Source of the DNA: Radiobacillus kanasensis
GTDB taxonomy: Bacteria; Bacillota; Bacilli; Bacillales; Amphibacillaceae
Reading direction: 5' to 3'
DNA: 64,000 bases
Assembly (NCBI RefSeq): GCF_021049245.1
Contig: NZ_CP088020.1
Span: forward strand, 1,308,001-1,372,000
In this document: positions 27,022-35,187 of the stretch, piece after piece
How positions within the stretch are numbered: position 1 is the first letter of the stretch
Layout of the letters: every line of letters begins with the position of its first letter
Translations under genes and position numbers: made by a program
Notes under the pieces: model-generated
Database searches by the model: none
Told to the model about the DNA's origin: nothing
The model's input: the letters and a program-made list of their open reading frames with translations, nothing else

Positions 27022-27193
27022 GCAGTTAACTAAATCATGTAAATAGAGGCAAAAACCCACCCAAAAAGCAATGGAAAACATATATTGTTAGTAACCTAGC
27101 AAGGTAAGAAATCCAAAACACGAAGCCAACATCCACAATCATCATCCAGAGGGAAATAATTTGTTTCCTCTAACCAGATAAGGGGGTGAGATA

Positions 27194-27310
27194 ATGAGCT
27201 ACGGATCTTCTTGGGGTAACAACAGCTTTATTCTATTAGTAGTAATATTTGTATTGCTTGTTATCGTTGGTAATAATTATCCTATGGGTCAAGGATGGGG
27301 AGCATACTAA
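27194..27310 (+). CDS. YjcZ-family small spore/sporulation protein
   Basis: A 38-residue peptide that begins MSYGSSWGNNSF, continues with the membrane helix ILLVVIFVLLVIVG and ends NNYPMGQGWGAY. This Gly/Tyr/Trp-flanked single helix is the hallmark of the YjcZ family, tiny hydrophobic proteins made during sporulation in Bacilli. AGGGGGTGAG precedes the ATG. About 110 bases upstream CATATATTG resembles a SigE/SigK -10 box, in a leader resembling that of the paralogue at 28501. It is too short for most gene callers. Confidence 0.88.
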   Translation: MSYGSSWGNNSFILLVVIFVLLVIVGNNYPMGQGWGAY

Positions 27311-27328
27311 TCTTTCCCTATAGGCAGT

Positions 27329-27357
27329 AAAAGCCACTCTTTTTCGAGTGGCTTTTT
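27329..27357. terminator. bidirectional terminator between YjcZ and the HAD gene
   Basis: AAAAGCCACTC and GAGTGGCTTTT pair perfectly around TTTTTC, with a T-run after the stem on the plus strand and TTTT on the minus strand. It serves both convergent genes. Confidence 0.88.
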
Positions 27358-27359
27358 GA

Positions 27360-28223
27360 TTACTTTTGTACTTTCAACATCTCTTCAATAGCATAAGCTA
27401 CACCATGCTCTAAATTAGTCTTCGTCACAAAATCACTCAATTGCTTGATTTCCTCATCTGCATTTCCCATAGCAACTCCCATGCCGGCTGCTTGGAGCAT
27501 AGATACGTCGTTGTAGTTATCGCCGATCGCCATGACATCTTTCATATCGATGTCGATATCTTTCGCAAACAATTCAAGCGCTATCCCTTTTTGGGCTTGA
27601 GGGTGGTTAAATTCCAGGTTATCAAATCCAGAAGAAGTGATGGCTACACCAGTTTCCTCAGATAGTTCATTGCGAACACTTTCTAACGTTGTATTCGTTG
27701 TCGAGAATGCTAATACCTTATAAATTTCTATATCTGTTCTAGATACGAGCTCTTCATAGTTTTCGATGATGGTGATCTCTTCTTCTTGGAATCTTTTAGT
27801 AGCATGTTGTTTGACTTCTTCTTCCTTTAATCCTGGATTTGCAGACATCATGATATCCACCATCACTTTTAAAAAGTCTTCCCTACTGCTTGAAAACCCA
27901 CCTTGATTGGTGAAGAGTTCAAAATAGGCCCCTTTTTGGCGACAGGCTTCGATAATTTTCATTGCGACCCCTTTTTCTAAAGGGACACTCCGAACGAGCT
28001 TACCTTCTACTGTGTATATTTGTGCTCCATTCAAACAAATAACAGGTGCTTCAAGGCCAACTTCCGCCATTGGTTTACGAGCGGAATTATACGATCTACC
28101 AGTTGCAACTACAACTTTAACACCCTGTTCTTGAGCTTTTCTTATGGCTTCAGCATTTTCTTTACTTATTTTGTGGTCCCCGTTTAATAAAGTACCATCC
28201 AAATCGGAAGCAAATAATTTCAT
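27360..28223 (-). CDS. Cof-type HAD-IIB phosphatase
   Basis: A 287-residue Cof/YcsE-type sugar-phosphate or flavin-precursor phosphatase. Motif I is FASDLDGTLLNGDHKIS at the N-terminus, followed by VVVATGRSYNSA (motif II). The large C2B cap lies between about residues 85 and 190, and motif IV is MAIGDNYNDVSMLQAAGMGV followed by MGNADEEIK. Members dephosphorylate sugar phosphates, pyridoxal phosphate or the riboflavin intermediate; the true substrate is not visible. A second Cof-type gene lies at 35188. Confidence 0.9.
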   Translation of the reverse strand: MKLFASDLDGTLLNGDHKISKENAEAIRKAQEQGVKVVVATGRSYNSARKPMAEVGLEAPVICLNGAQIYTVEGKLVRSVPLEKGVAMKIIEACRQKGAYFELFTNQGGFSSSREDFLKVMVDIMMSANPGLKEEEVKQHATKRFQEEEITIIENYEELVSRTDIEIYKVLAFSTTNTTLESVRNELSEETGVAITSSGFDNLEFNHPQAQKGIALELFAKDIDIDMKDVMAIGDNYNDVSMLQAAGMGVAMGNADEEIKQLSDFVTKTNLEHGVAYAIEEMLKVQK

Positions 28224-28389
28224 ATGTGATCTCCTTCAATATATATATGTATACCTTTTCTTCCTATAGTCTAACACGATTTCAAGGAAACAGATTAGAT
28301 TTAGCTTTGCCTTTACAAAAAATATATATAGGTTTCCAACTCAATTTTTTGAGATAAGGACAATAACCTACCCGAAAAGGATATTTCGG

Positions 28390-28398
28390 CATACATTA
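28390..28398 (+). promoter_or_regulatory. candidate SigE/SigK-type -10 box for the second yjcZ
   Basis: CATACATTA fits the CATANNNTA -10 of mother-cell sigma factors. It is followed by TTATTACCTTGCAAGGTAGC, whose core resembles the AACCTAGCAAGGTAAG placed after the similar box at 27079 in front of the first yjcZ. Confidence 0.45.
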
Positions 28399-28500
28399 TT
28401 ATTACCTTGCAAGGTAGCTAAGCAAGACTAAGACTATGTAGGAAAGATACTTCCTATTTTCTTAACTCTTACCCTTGTCGAGGAGGAGGTGAGAAATAGC

Positions 28501-28620
28501 ATGGGATACGCAGCAGGAGGATCTTGGGGCAATAACAGCTTCATCCTATTAGTTGTATTGTTCGTATTGCTTGTAATCGTTGGTAACAACTATCCAACAG
28601 GTCAAGGTTTTGGATACTAA
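28501..28620 (+). CDS. YjcZ-family small spore/sporulation protein (second copy)
   Basis: A 39-residue paralogue of the peptide at 27194: GYAAGGSWGNNSF, then the helix ILLVVLFVLLVIVG and NNYPTGQGFGY. Both share SWGNNSFILLVV and LLVIVGNNYP almost unchanged, so they arose by duplication; the HAD gene on the other strand now lies between them. AGGAGGAGGTGAG is a near-perfect ribosome site. Expression in the mother cell during sporulation is expected from the family and from the upstream -10-like box. Confidence 0.9.
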   Translation: MGYAAGGSWGNNSFILLVVLFVLLVIVGNNYPTGQGFGY

Positions 28621-28640
28621 TAAGTAAATACCAACAAGAG

Positions 28641-28675
28641 GAAACCACTTCATTTTATGGGAAGTGGTTTTCTAT
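28641..28675 (+). terminator. terminator of the second yjcZ
   Basis: GAAACCACTTC pairs with GAAGTGGTTTTC around an 8-9-base loop, followed by TATATTT. Confidence 0.75.
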
Positions 28676-28738
28676 ATTTGAAATCTTCCTACCATCGCTT
28701 ATGATAAAGGAAAAGAATGATGAAAGAAGGGATTAGCT

Positions 28739-29713
28739 ATGAAGGCAGTTGTCATGGAACGTTTTGGTGGTCCAGAAGTTCTTATTTACAAGGAAATTCC
28801 TATTCCTGAGCCAACTGAGACACAGGTGCTCATCAAAGTGGCTCATACAAGTGTAAATTATGCAGATATCAAGAATAGAAAGGGGACGAAATCGAAGGGA
28901 TCTTTTCCACTTATCCTTGGTTTAGACGCAGCTGGAACAATTGTTAAAACAGGATCGGGGGTCGACAATTTAAGAGTAGGACAAAGAGTGATTGCTTTTC
29001 CAAGCAGTGGTTCCTATGCGGAATATATGGTTGCTGAACAACAGCTTGTTTTTCCTATTCCAGATGAACTAGATTTTCAAACCGCAGCAGCAAGCCCCAT
29101 CGTAAGCTTTTTGGCTTATGCATTGTTAAAAAAAGTAGCTAGAATGGAAAAAGGGGAATCCATATTAATCCATGCTGCATCAGGTGGTGTTGGGACGACT
29201 GCCATCCAATTAGCAAAGTATATGGGAGCAGGTGAAATTATAGGGACCGTCAGCCATCTAGACAAAGCACCCGTTGCATTGGAAGCTGGTGCAGACCAAA
29301 TCATTACATATAAGGATTTTGTTCAAAAGGTGAATGAGAAAACGAATGATCATGGAGTCGATATTGTTTTGGATTCTATTTCTGGCAAGATTTCCGAAGC
29401 GAGCCTGGAATGTTTGGCTCCATATGGTCGCTTGATTCATTTCGGGAATTCTAGTGGAGAAGTAGGCAGTTTCCACACAACAGATCTTCATGCAAGCTGC
29501 CGATCTGTTCTAGGTTTTAGCCTTGGAACGACACGGAATAAAAAACCGGAGCTTATCGGAGAACTTGCAAAAGAGGTAATTCCGTTGTTGGCCTCTAAGG
29601 TTATCGACATGAAGGTTGGGGAAGTATTCCCTTTGGAAGAAGCTGCAGAGGCACATCGAAAAATGGAAAGTCGAACACATACAGGAAAAATAGTATTAAC
29701 CGTAAATAACTAG
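28739..29713 (+). CDS. MDR-family quinone oxidoreductase / zinc-less alcohol dehydrogenase
   Basis: A 324-residue medium-chain dehydrogenase of the quinone reductase (Qor) group. MKAVVMERFGGPEVLIYKEI is the classic start, ILGLDAAGTIVKTGSGV follows, and the NADPH-binding glycines are in IHAASGGVGTTAIQLAKYMG (about residues 142-161). The structural and catalytic zinc cysteines of true alcohol dehydrogenases are missing. It probably reduces quinones or enones with NADPH. AAAGAAGGG precedes the ATG, and a terminator overlaps the stop, so the gene is single. Confidence 0.9.
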   Translation: MKAVVMERFGGPEVLIYKEIPIPEPTETQVLIKVAHTSVNYADIKNRKGTKSKGSFPLILGLDAAGTIVKTGSGVDNLRVGQRVIAFPSSGSYAEYMVAEQQLVFPIPDELDFQTAAASPIVSFLAYALLKKVARMEKGESILIHAASGGVGTTAIQLAKYMGAGEIIGTVSHLDKAPVALEAGADQIITYKDFVQKVNEKTNDHGVDIVLDSISGKISEASLECLAPYGRLIHFGNSSGEVGSFHTTDLHASCRSVLGFSLGTTRNKKPELIGELAKEVIPLLASKVIDMKVGEVFPLEEAAEAHRKMESRTHTGKIVLTVNN

Positions 29714-29732
29714 GGAATCCCTAGTTAATTTT
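29708..29732 (+). terminator. terminator of the quinone oxidoreductase gene
   Basis: AACTAGGG-AAT-CCCTAGTT is a perfect 8-bp stem over the stop codon, followed by AATTTTC. Confidence 0.6.
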
Positions 29733-29917
29733 CTAGTAGTATTTGCTTAAATTACTAGAAATCAATAGATCATTCCTCGTTATTTATACGATGGATAGAA
29801 GATGAATTTTGTAGAAAAATTAGTCCTATTCTATCGTTTTCCTTTTCTTCCCGTTTTTCTGTAATAGGCCGTGCTATAATGGGCTCGATTCAACTGAAAG
29901 GGGAGGGAATGATAGAT

Positions 29918-31276
29918 ATGAGAGAAAAACGAAACAGAAAAAAGATTATTATTGGAAGCGTTATCACGGCTCTGGTTGCTGGTAGTTTACTAGGAACATT
30001 CTCTACTTCCGAAGCGAAAAGTGAGAAAAAGCATAACAGAGCTAAAATCAAAAATGTCATTTTAATGATTGGGGACGGTATGGGTCCGGCTTATAACACG
30101 ATGTACCGTTATTATAAGGATGATCCAAAGACTCCAGAAATGGAGGAGACTTTATTCGATCAACATTTCATCGGAAAACAAGTCACTTATTCTTTTGACC
30201 ATGAGGAAAATATTACAGACTCTGCCGCAGCGGCAACTTCGATGGCAGCTGGAATCAAAACATACAATGGAGCGATTTCTGTTGATATGGAAAAAGAAAG
30301 GGTAAAAACAGTTTTAGAGCAAGCGAAGGATAATGGAATGGCGACTGGTTTAGTTTCTACTTCACAAATAAACCACGCTACGCCAGCTGCTTTCGGCGCG
30401 CATGATGTGTCTAGAAGTAATTATAATGAGATAGCGGATGACTATTATGATGAACTTGTGAATGGGAAACATAAAGTAGATGTGATGTTAGGTGGAGGAA
30501 CGGATTACTTCGTTCGAGAGGATCGTAATCTAGTAGAACAATTTAAAGAAGATGGCTATAGTTATGTAGATAATCGTCAGGAGCTTTTAAAAGACAAGAA
30601 CGATCAGGTACTTGGACTTTTCGCCCCTGTTGGAATGGATAAAATGATTGATCGTGGGGAAAGCACTCCTTCATTAAAAGAGATGACCAATTCAGCATTA
30701 GATCGATTGAAGTCTGATAAGGATGGATTTTTCTTAATGGTAGAAGGAAGTCAAATCGATTGGGCTGGTCATGACAACGATGTAGTTGGTGCAATGAGCG
30801 AGATGGAAGACTTTGAATCTGCTTTCCAAGCTGCTATTAATTTTGCTAGAAAAGATAAGCATACTCTAGTTATTTTAACAGCAGATCACTCGACAGGTGG
30901 ATTGGCGATTGGTAGCAATGGGCAATATAATTGGAACGCTGAACCAATCAAAGCAGCCCAAAAAACTCCAGATTTCATTGCGAATAAAATCGTGGAAGGT
31001 ATGGATGTGGAAAAGGCTCTTTCTCAATATATTGACTTAGACCTTACAACAGAAGAAATCAATTCAGTGAAGGATGCTACCGAGACAGGAGATGTAGTCG
31101 AAGTAGATAACGCTATTGAACAAATATTTGATGTAAGATCTGGTACAGGCTGGACCACAGGTGGACATACCGGAGTAGATGTGAACGTGTATGGCTACGG
31201 GCCGCGTAAAGAAATGTTCTCTGGATTAATTGATAATACGGAAACTGGAAATTTGATTTTTGATATCTTAAAGTAA
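29918..31276 (+). CDS. secreted alkaline phosphatase (PhoA superfamily), copy 1
   Basis: A 452-residue exported phosphomonoesterase. The signal peptide is RKKIIIGSVITALVAGSLLG with an S-E-A site before KSEKK. Catalytic parts follow: metal-binding MIGDGMGP, the nucleophile S102 in ITDSAAAATSM, VEGSQIDWAGHDND, and the zinc ligands in TADHSTGG and WTTGGHTGVDV. It frees phosphate outside the cell. I chose ATG at 29918, ten bases after GGGGAGGG; two upstream ATGs overlap the -10 box TATAAT (29875-29880) or the ribosome site. A close paralogue lies 0.8 kb downstream. PhoP control is probable, but the upstream repeats here are weak. Confidence 0.95.
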   Translation: MREKRNRKKIIIGSVITALVAGSLLGTFSTSEAKSEKKHNRAKIKNVILMIGDGMGPAYNTMYRYYKDDPKTPEMEETLFDQHFIGKQVTYSFDHEENITDSAAAATSMAAGIKTYNGAISVDMEKERVKTVLEQAKDNGMATGLVSTSQINHATPAAFGAHDVSRSNYNEIADDYYDELVNGKHKVDVMLGGGTDYFVREDRNLVEQFKEDGYSYVDNRQELLKDKNDQVLGLFAPVGMDKMIDRGESTPSLKEMTNSALDRLKSDKDGFFLMVEGSQIDWAGHDNDVVGAMSEMEDFESAFQAAINFARKDKHTLVILTADHSTGGLAIGSNGQYNWNAEPIKAAQKTPDFIANKIVEGMDVEKALSQYIDLDLTTEEINSVKDATETGDVVEVDNAIEQIFDVRSGTGWTTGGHTGVDVNVYGYGPRKEMFSGLIDNTETGNLIFDILK

Positions 31277-31287
31277 TGGAAAATTAG

Positions 31288-31325
31288 GATGAGAGCTCTT
31301 TTACAGAGTTTCTCATCTTTTTTAT
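31288..31325 (+). terminator. terminator of phosphatase copy 1
   Basis: GATGAGA and TCTCATC pair with inner CTCT/AGAG pairing, followed by TTTTTTTAT. Confidence 0.78.
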
Positions 31326-31355
31326 AGTTTACCAGGAAATTATAAAACTTGCCTG

Positions 31356-31798
31356 GTGTGAATAATGTACTGCAATAGCCACGTCCAGCTCCAGTTCAGC
31401 TGTGCGGGCTAGATACGCACGTCTTAGCAGTTCTCCTACAGTGACAAGTTCCGTCACTTACGGAGCCCTACTTATGCGGGCGTATCTGGGCGAGCCCGCT
31501 CCGCTTCCTAACGCGCCCAGCGACTAGCGAGACTTCCTTAACCTTGATGAATAAGGAAGGCTAACTAAACCCGGGCTCCTGAGCCCAACGTTGGCATACC
31601 CCTTTGAAGGGGCATGTTTCCTTTATTTCCTACGTAAGAATGTTCGATTAAAACCACCACTCCCGCGCGACAGTCGAACCACCTGGCATGGCCAGGCGCA
31701 GTCCGTACGTGGCCCCGGCAAGGGGTCTGCAGACGTTGTCCGCATAGGACGGTTTTAGTCTGTAATCCATAATACCGGGCGATTACGCTTTTGTTCTA
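31356..31798. repeat. G+C-rich interspersed element, long copy
   Basis: About 440 bases, richer in G+C than its surroundings and without an open frame. It begins GTGTGAATAATGTACTGCAA and AGCCACGTCCAGCTCC, contains small stems (GTGAC/GTCAC, GCCTGGCATGGCCAGGC), the block GCCCAACGTTGGCATAC with GGGGCATGTTTCCTTTAT, and ends in ACGCTTTTGTTCT. All of these blocks, in the same order, reappear in a shorter copy at 47293. It lies between the two phosphatase genes. Elements that share the CCAGCTCCAG... start and CGCTTT.GTTCT end are scattered through Bacillaceae intergenic DNA; their function is not known to me. Confidence 0.75.
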
Positions 31799-32006
31799 GC
31801 CTCAGAATCTTGACTTCGTTTCAACCTTTGTTAATGGAATATGAACTTTGTAAATAGTTCTTCTAGCATGTTTAGTTAGAAATCACTACTAGTCTATCTT
31901 CTAGAAAAATGGAATTCTATCAAACCTTGTCGATTGTAGTTCTTTCTATCTGTATTTTCTACTTAGAAGCGGGACTATTTCATCGTTTCTATCAAGTATT
32001 CTACTA

Positions 32007-32049
32007 TTTACGTATTTGTCATATAGATTTCATAGCCCTTCGTTATAAT
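32007..32049 (+). promoter_or_regulatory. promoter of phosphatase copy 2 with PhoP-like 11-bp repeats
   Basis: TTTACG (32007), GTCATA (32018) and TTCATA (32029) are spaced exactly 11 bases and resemble PhoP half-sites TT(A/C/T)A(C/T)A. They end ten bases before the -10 box TATAAT (32044-32049). There is no good -35, as expected for an activated promoter. Binding by PhoP is inferred. Confidence 0.5.
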
Positions 32050-32080
32050 GACCATGAAGCAAATAATGGGAGGGAGAAAA

Positions 32081-33451
32081 ATGTGGAAGAAAAGAATGAA
32101 AAAGATATTACCAGTTGCGATGGTATCAGCTGTTGTGGCAGGGAGTTTAGCTGGAGGTTTTTCGGTCACTGAGGCAAAAAGTGACAAGGACAACCATTGG
32201 GGCAACTGGAACAGAGGCAAAGTGAAAAATGTCATCTTCTTAATAGGAGATGGAATGGGTCCTACATATAACACGATGTATCGCTACCTCAAAGATGATC
32301 CTTCTACACCGATGATGGAAAATACGGTATTTGATGAATACCTAGTAGGGGTACAAAAAACGTATTCTTTTGATCATGAAGAAAATATAACAGATTCAGC
32401 TGCCGCTGCAACGTCCATGTCCTCAGGGGTAAAGACATACAATGGTGCAATCGCGGTTGATATGAAAAAGAAAGATGTTAAGACGGTTTTAGAGCGCGCA
32501 AAGGAAAAAGGGAAAGCAACTGGATTGGTTGCTACCTCTCAGATTAACCACGCGACCCCTGCGGCTTTTGGTACACATGATGAGTCACGTCATAACTATA
32601 ATGAGATTGCGGACGATTACTTTGATGACACAATCAGAGGAAAGCATAAGGTTGATGTGTTATTAGGTGGAGGAACCAATTATTTTGATAGGGAAGACCG
32701 TAATCTTATTGAAGAATTTCAAAAAGATGGGTACTCTTTCGTTGATACGAAAGAGGAGCTGTTAAAAGACAGAAATGATCAAGTGCTCGGGCTTTTCGCC
32801 CCAGTTGGAATGGATAAAATGATTGATCGAGGTGAAGATTCACCATCTCTTGAAGAGATGACAAAGTCCGCATTAAATCGATTGAAAAAAGATCGTGACG
32901 GGTTCTTCTTAATGGTAGAAGGAAGTCAAATTGATTGGGCTGGTCATGATAACGATGTGGTTGGTGCAATGAGTGAGATGGAGGACTTTGAGAAAGCCTT
33001 CCAAGCTGCCATCGACTTTGCTAAAAAAGATAGACATACTCTTGTTGTTGCAACAGCAGACCACTCTACTGGGGGACTTTCTATTGGAGCAAATGGTCCA
33101 TACGTATGGGATCCAGAACCAATAAAAGCTGCCAAGCGAACTCCGGACTTTATGGCTCAACAAATTGTGCAAGGTGCCGATGTTAAACAAACACTTCAAC
33201 AATATATTGATTTGGAGCTAACAGCGGAAGAAATTCAATCCGTTCAAACAGCTGCAGAATCTAAGGATAGCTTAGAAATTGACAATGCGATTGAAGCGAT
33301 TTTTGATAAAAGGTCAGGAACTGGCTGGACGACAGGTGGCCATACTGGTGTGGATGTCAATGTGTATGCATATGGACCTGGCTCAGAGTATTTTAATGGA
33401 GTTATAGATAATACTGAAACAGGAGAATCCTTGTTTAAACTAATTAGATAA
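32081..33451 (+). CDS. secreted alkaline phosphatase (PhoA superfamily), copy 2
   Basis: A 456-residue paralogue of the enzyme at 29918, alike along its full length. Signal peptide: RMKKILPVAMVSAVVAGSLA with a T-E-A site. The nucleophile is S106 in ITDSAAAATSM, with FLIGDGMGPT, VEGSQIDWAGHDND, TADHSTGG and WTTGGHTGVDV all kept, so both copies should be active. The start is ATG at 32081 after GGGAGGGAG; the upstream ATGs lie at or just beyond the -10 box at 32044. Charge at the N-terminus of the mature protein differs (SDKDNHWGNW), so the copies have diverged outside the core. Confidence 0.95.
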   Translation: MWKKRMKKILPVAMVSAVVAGSLAGGFSVTEAKSDKDNHWGNWNRGKVKNVIFLIGDGMGPTYNTMYRYLKDDPSTPMMENTVFDEYLVGVQKTYSFDHEENITDSAAAATSMSSGVKTYNGAIAVDMKKKDVKTVLERAKEKGKATGLVATSQINHATPAAFGTHDESRHNYNEIADDYFDDTIRGKHKVDVLLGGGTNYFDREDRNLIEEFQKDGYSFVDTKEELLKDRNDQVLGLFAPVGMDKMIDRGEDSPSLEEMTKSALNRLKKDRDGFFLMVEGSQIDWAGHDNDVVGAMSEMEDFEKAFQAAIDFAKKDRHTLVVATADHSTGGLSIGANGPYVWDPEPIKAAKRTPDFMAQQIVQGADVKQTLQQYIDLELTAEEIQSVQTAAESKDSLEIDNAIEAIFDKRSGTGWTTGGHTGVDVNVYAYGPGSEYFNGVIDNTETGESLFKLIR

Positions 33452-33459
33452 TTGAAGTA

Positions 33460-33494
33460 AAACGGGTCTCCGACATGGAGGCCCGTTTCTTTTC
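33460..33494 (+). terminator. terminator of phosphatase copy 2
   Basis: AAACGGGTCTCC pairs with GGAGGCCCGTTT (one mismatch) around GACAT, followed by CTTTTCC. Confidence 0.82.
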
Positions 33495-33561
33495 CTATCC
33501 GTTATCAAAGGGGAGGGATTGGAAAAGGATTGGCTTGCTCGCGCGTATGGCCAAATTTTCT

Positions 33562-34005
33562 TTACAAACCGAGGTTTTCAATCTGGTTCATTAAAGATTG
33601 AAGGTCTCGTATGGTTGTAAAAAGCTCTGACTGCTGAATCTCTTCAATCGCTAATTCACCTTGTTCCGTGTACTTTTGGATCTCGTTCAATATTAGATTG
33701 TTTTTTTCTTCGAGTTCTTGATGAATGGATTCTGCTACAGATGGTACCTCAATATTCTGAAAGGATTCAATGTCTTTCTGGATATTTACAAGCTTGTTTT
33801 GCACATCCTCTTTCACCTGTGGGTCGACTAAAGCTTCCGATAACATAGGTGGAACTTCCTCGGCAAATTGTGTTAGTGTGTTAATATGCTCTTGTGCTTG
33901 ATTGGCGTAATCCAAAGTATTGTTGACCTCACCGAAAAGCGAACACCCTGATATCATGAAAACCACAATTAACCCCATGAATGCATGTTTAAGGAGTCTT
34001 TTCAT
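33562..34005 (-). CDS. small helical lipoprotein (DUF6376-like)
   Basis: A 147-residue lipoprotein. The signal LLKHAFMGLIVVFMISGC ends in a lipobox with the lipidated Cys at position 21. The mature part is entirely helical and acidic (EVNNTLDYANQAQEHINTL, then heptad-like stretches such as VQNKLVNIQKDIESFQNI). This pattern fits the DUF6376 family of Bacillus cell-surface lipoproteins of unknown role. I chose ATG at 34005 after GAGGAAGG rather than an earlier one that lacks a ribosome site. It is divergent from the gene at 34156. Confidence 0.8.
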   Translation of the reverse strand: MKRLLKHAFMGLIVVFMISGCSLFGEVNNTLDYANQAQEHINTLTQFAEEVPPMLSEALVDPQVKEDVQNKLVNIQKDIESFQNIEVPSVAESIHQELEEKNNLILNEIQKYTEQGELAIEEIQQSELFTTIRDLQSLMNQIENLGL

Positions 34006-34155
34006 CTTTTCCTTCCTCTCTCGCTCTTTTTCCTCTATAGAATAATATACGAACGAATAAGTAAATGGTTTCAAGATGCATGATTTATCGTAGAAATGAG
34101 TATCCTAATTTTGGTAAGATATGTATAAGGAAAGGTTAGGTACGGAAAGGGTGTC

Positions 34156-34698
34156 ATGGTGAAGAAAATCGGTATATATGGTTGGACCTTTATTATAACG
34201 ATATTAATTGTCGGCATAAGCGCTGCTACAGTTTACTTTATGTTCTCAACTCCATCAAGTGAAGAAAAAGCAGAAGTTAATCAGGAACAAACAAAAGCAG
34301 AGGACATTGACGAAGAGACGGCGGAAAAAATAAAAGAAGTGCAAGCTACCGTTGGAGCGGAGCACCGAGATCTGGGTAAATTTATATCAACCGTTCATGA
34401 ATTTTATAACGATACAACTGGCTATGGTGCGATTGATCATTTGAATTGGGAAGAACAAAGAAAAATGGCAGACGATATTCTATCTACACTTAGTGGGTTT
34501 ATCGAAACGGCTTCTGATGAAAATTTAAAGAGTGATTTGCAAGACATTCAACGGTTGGCTAATGCCGTAAAAGAAGAAAAGGGTGCAGGCCATGTAAGAA
34601 ATCTGCATCGGTACTTCCATGATTTAGATATCGCACTGAACCAATATAGTAATTATCGTCAAGTATGGAATGTCACGAAAACACTTGCTGCCGAATAG
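34156..34698 (+). CDS. membrane-anchored extracytoplasmic protein, unknown
   Basis: A 180-residue protein with one N-terminal membrane helix (WTFIITILIVGISAATVYFMF) that serves as anchor or uncleaved signal. An acidic linker (about residues 35-60) and a helical domain with HRDLGKFISTVHEFYNDTTG and DHLNWEEQRKMADDILSTL follow. I do not recognise the family. An ATG start with AAGGG upstream and a long frame free of AT noise support a real gene. It shares its promoter region with the divergent lipoprotein at 33562, and both are helical surface proteins. Confidence 0.72.
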   Translation: MVKKIGIYGWTFIITILIVGISAATVYFMFSTPSSEEKAEVNQEQTKAEDIDEETAEKIKEVQATVGAEHRDLGKFISTVHEFYNDTTGYGAIDHLNWEEQRKMADDILSTLSGFIETASDENLKSDLQDIQRLANAVKEEKGAGHVRNLHRYFHDLDIALNQYSNYRQVWNVTKTLAAE

Positions 34699-34739
34699 AT
34701 CTACCAAAAACCTTGTTAGATATTCTTACAGAAAGGTCG

Positions 34740-35015
34740 TGAGTCTTAAAAGCGTATGTTACATTAAGTACAAAGATAGACATTCATCTTTAGAAAAGGG
34801 AAAGTCAATGTAACATATAAGTATGGGACTCGAGGCTATCTGCCTTTTAGGTATATGCTTTCGATCTATTCTCAAGGTGTCTGAGAATGGTTGCAGAAGA
34901 AATGATGCAACAACTAAAAATCAAGGGATCCATTCTCTCTTTGGTGAACTGGTTTTTAGTGTCGGCTTGTTAACCTCCTGTTAGGCCTTCACCAATGGTG
35001 GAGGTTCTTTTTTTT
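34740..35015 (+). ncRNA. candidate structured RNA or leader ending in a terminator
   Basis: This gene-free stretch holds three nested or successive stems. ATGTTACATT (34756) pairs with AATGTAACAT (34807). GAGAATGG (34883) pairs with CCATTCTC (34930), enclosing TTGCA/TGCAA. AACCTCC (34972) pairs with GGAGGTT (35000), followed by CTTTTTTTT. The last is a textbook terminator, yet no plus-strand gene ends near it: the previous gene stops 270 bases earlier and the next gene lies on the other strand. That leaves either a long 3' UTR or a small RNA. It does not match a T-box or any riboswitch I know. Confidence 0.4.
34972..35015 (+). terminator. orphan rho-independent terminator with eight Ts
   Basis: AACCTCC and GGAGGTT enclose a smaller CACC/GGTG stem and are followed by CTTTTTTTT. 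It is 270 bases downstream of the nearest plus-strand gene. Confidence 0.85.
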
Positions 35016-35143
35016 GTAAGGAAAGTATAAAGTTTTAGCAAGAAGAAATCTGACGAAGTGAAAATTTCCGAATTCCAAGTATAAGGGCAACTAGGGCTTA
35101 ATCCGCGCCTAAAGGCTTGGTTTCGCCAAGTTCTCTTTAAACG

Positions 35144-35178
35144 AAAAAATGGAATGAACCTCCTAACTGATTCATTCC
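35144..35178 (-). terminator. terminator of the HAD gene
   Basis: On the minus strand GGAATGAATC pairs with GTTCATTCC, followed by ATTTTTTCG. Confidence 0.78.
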
Positions 35179-35187
35179 ACTTATCCA

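Noticed and set aside
34740..35015. T-box leader or known riboswitch
   Set aside because: No T-box AGGGTGGNACCGCG block or other class signature is present, and no plus-strand gene follows the terminator.
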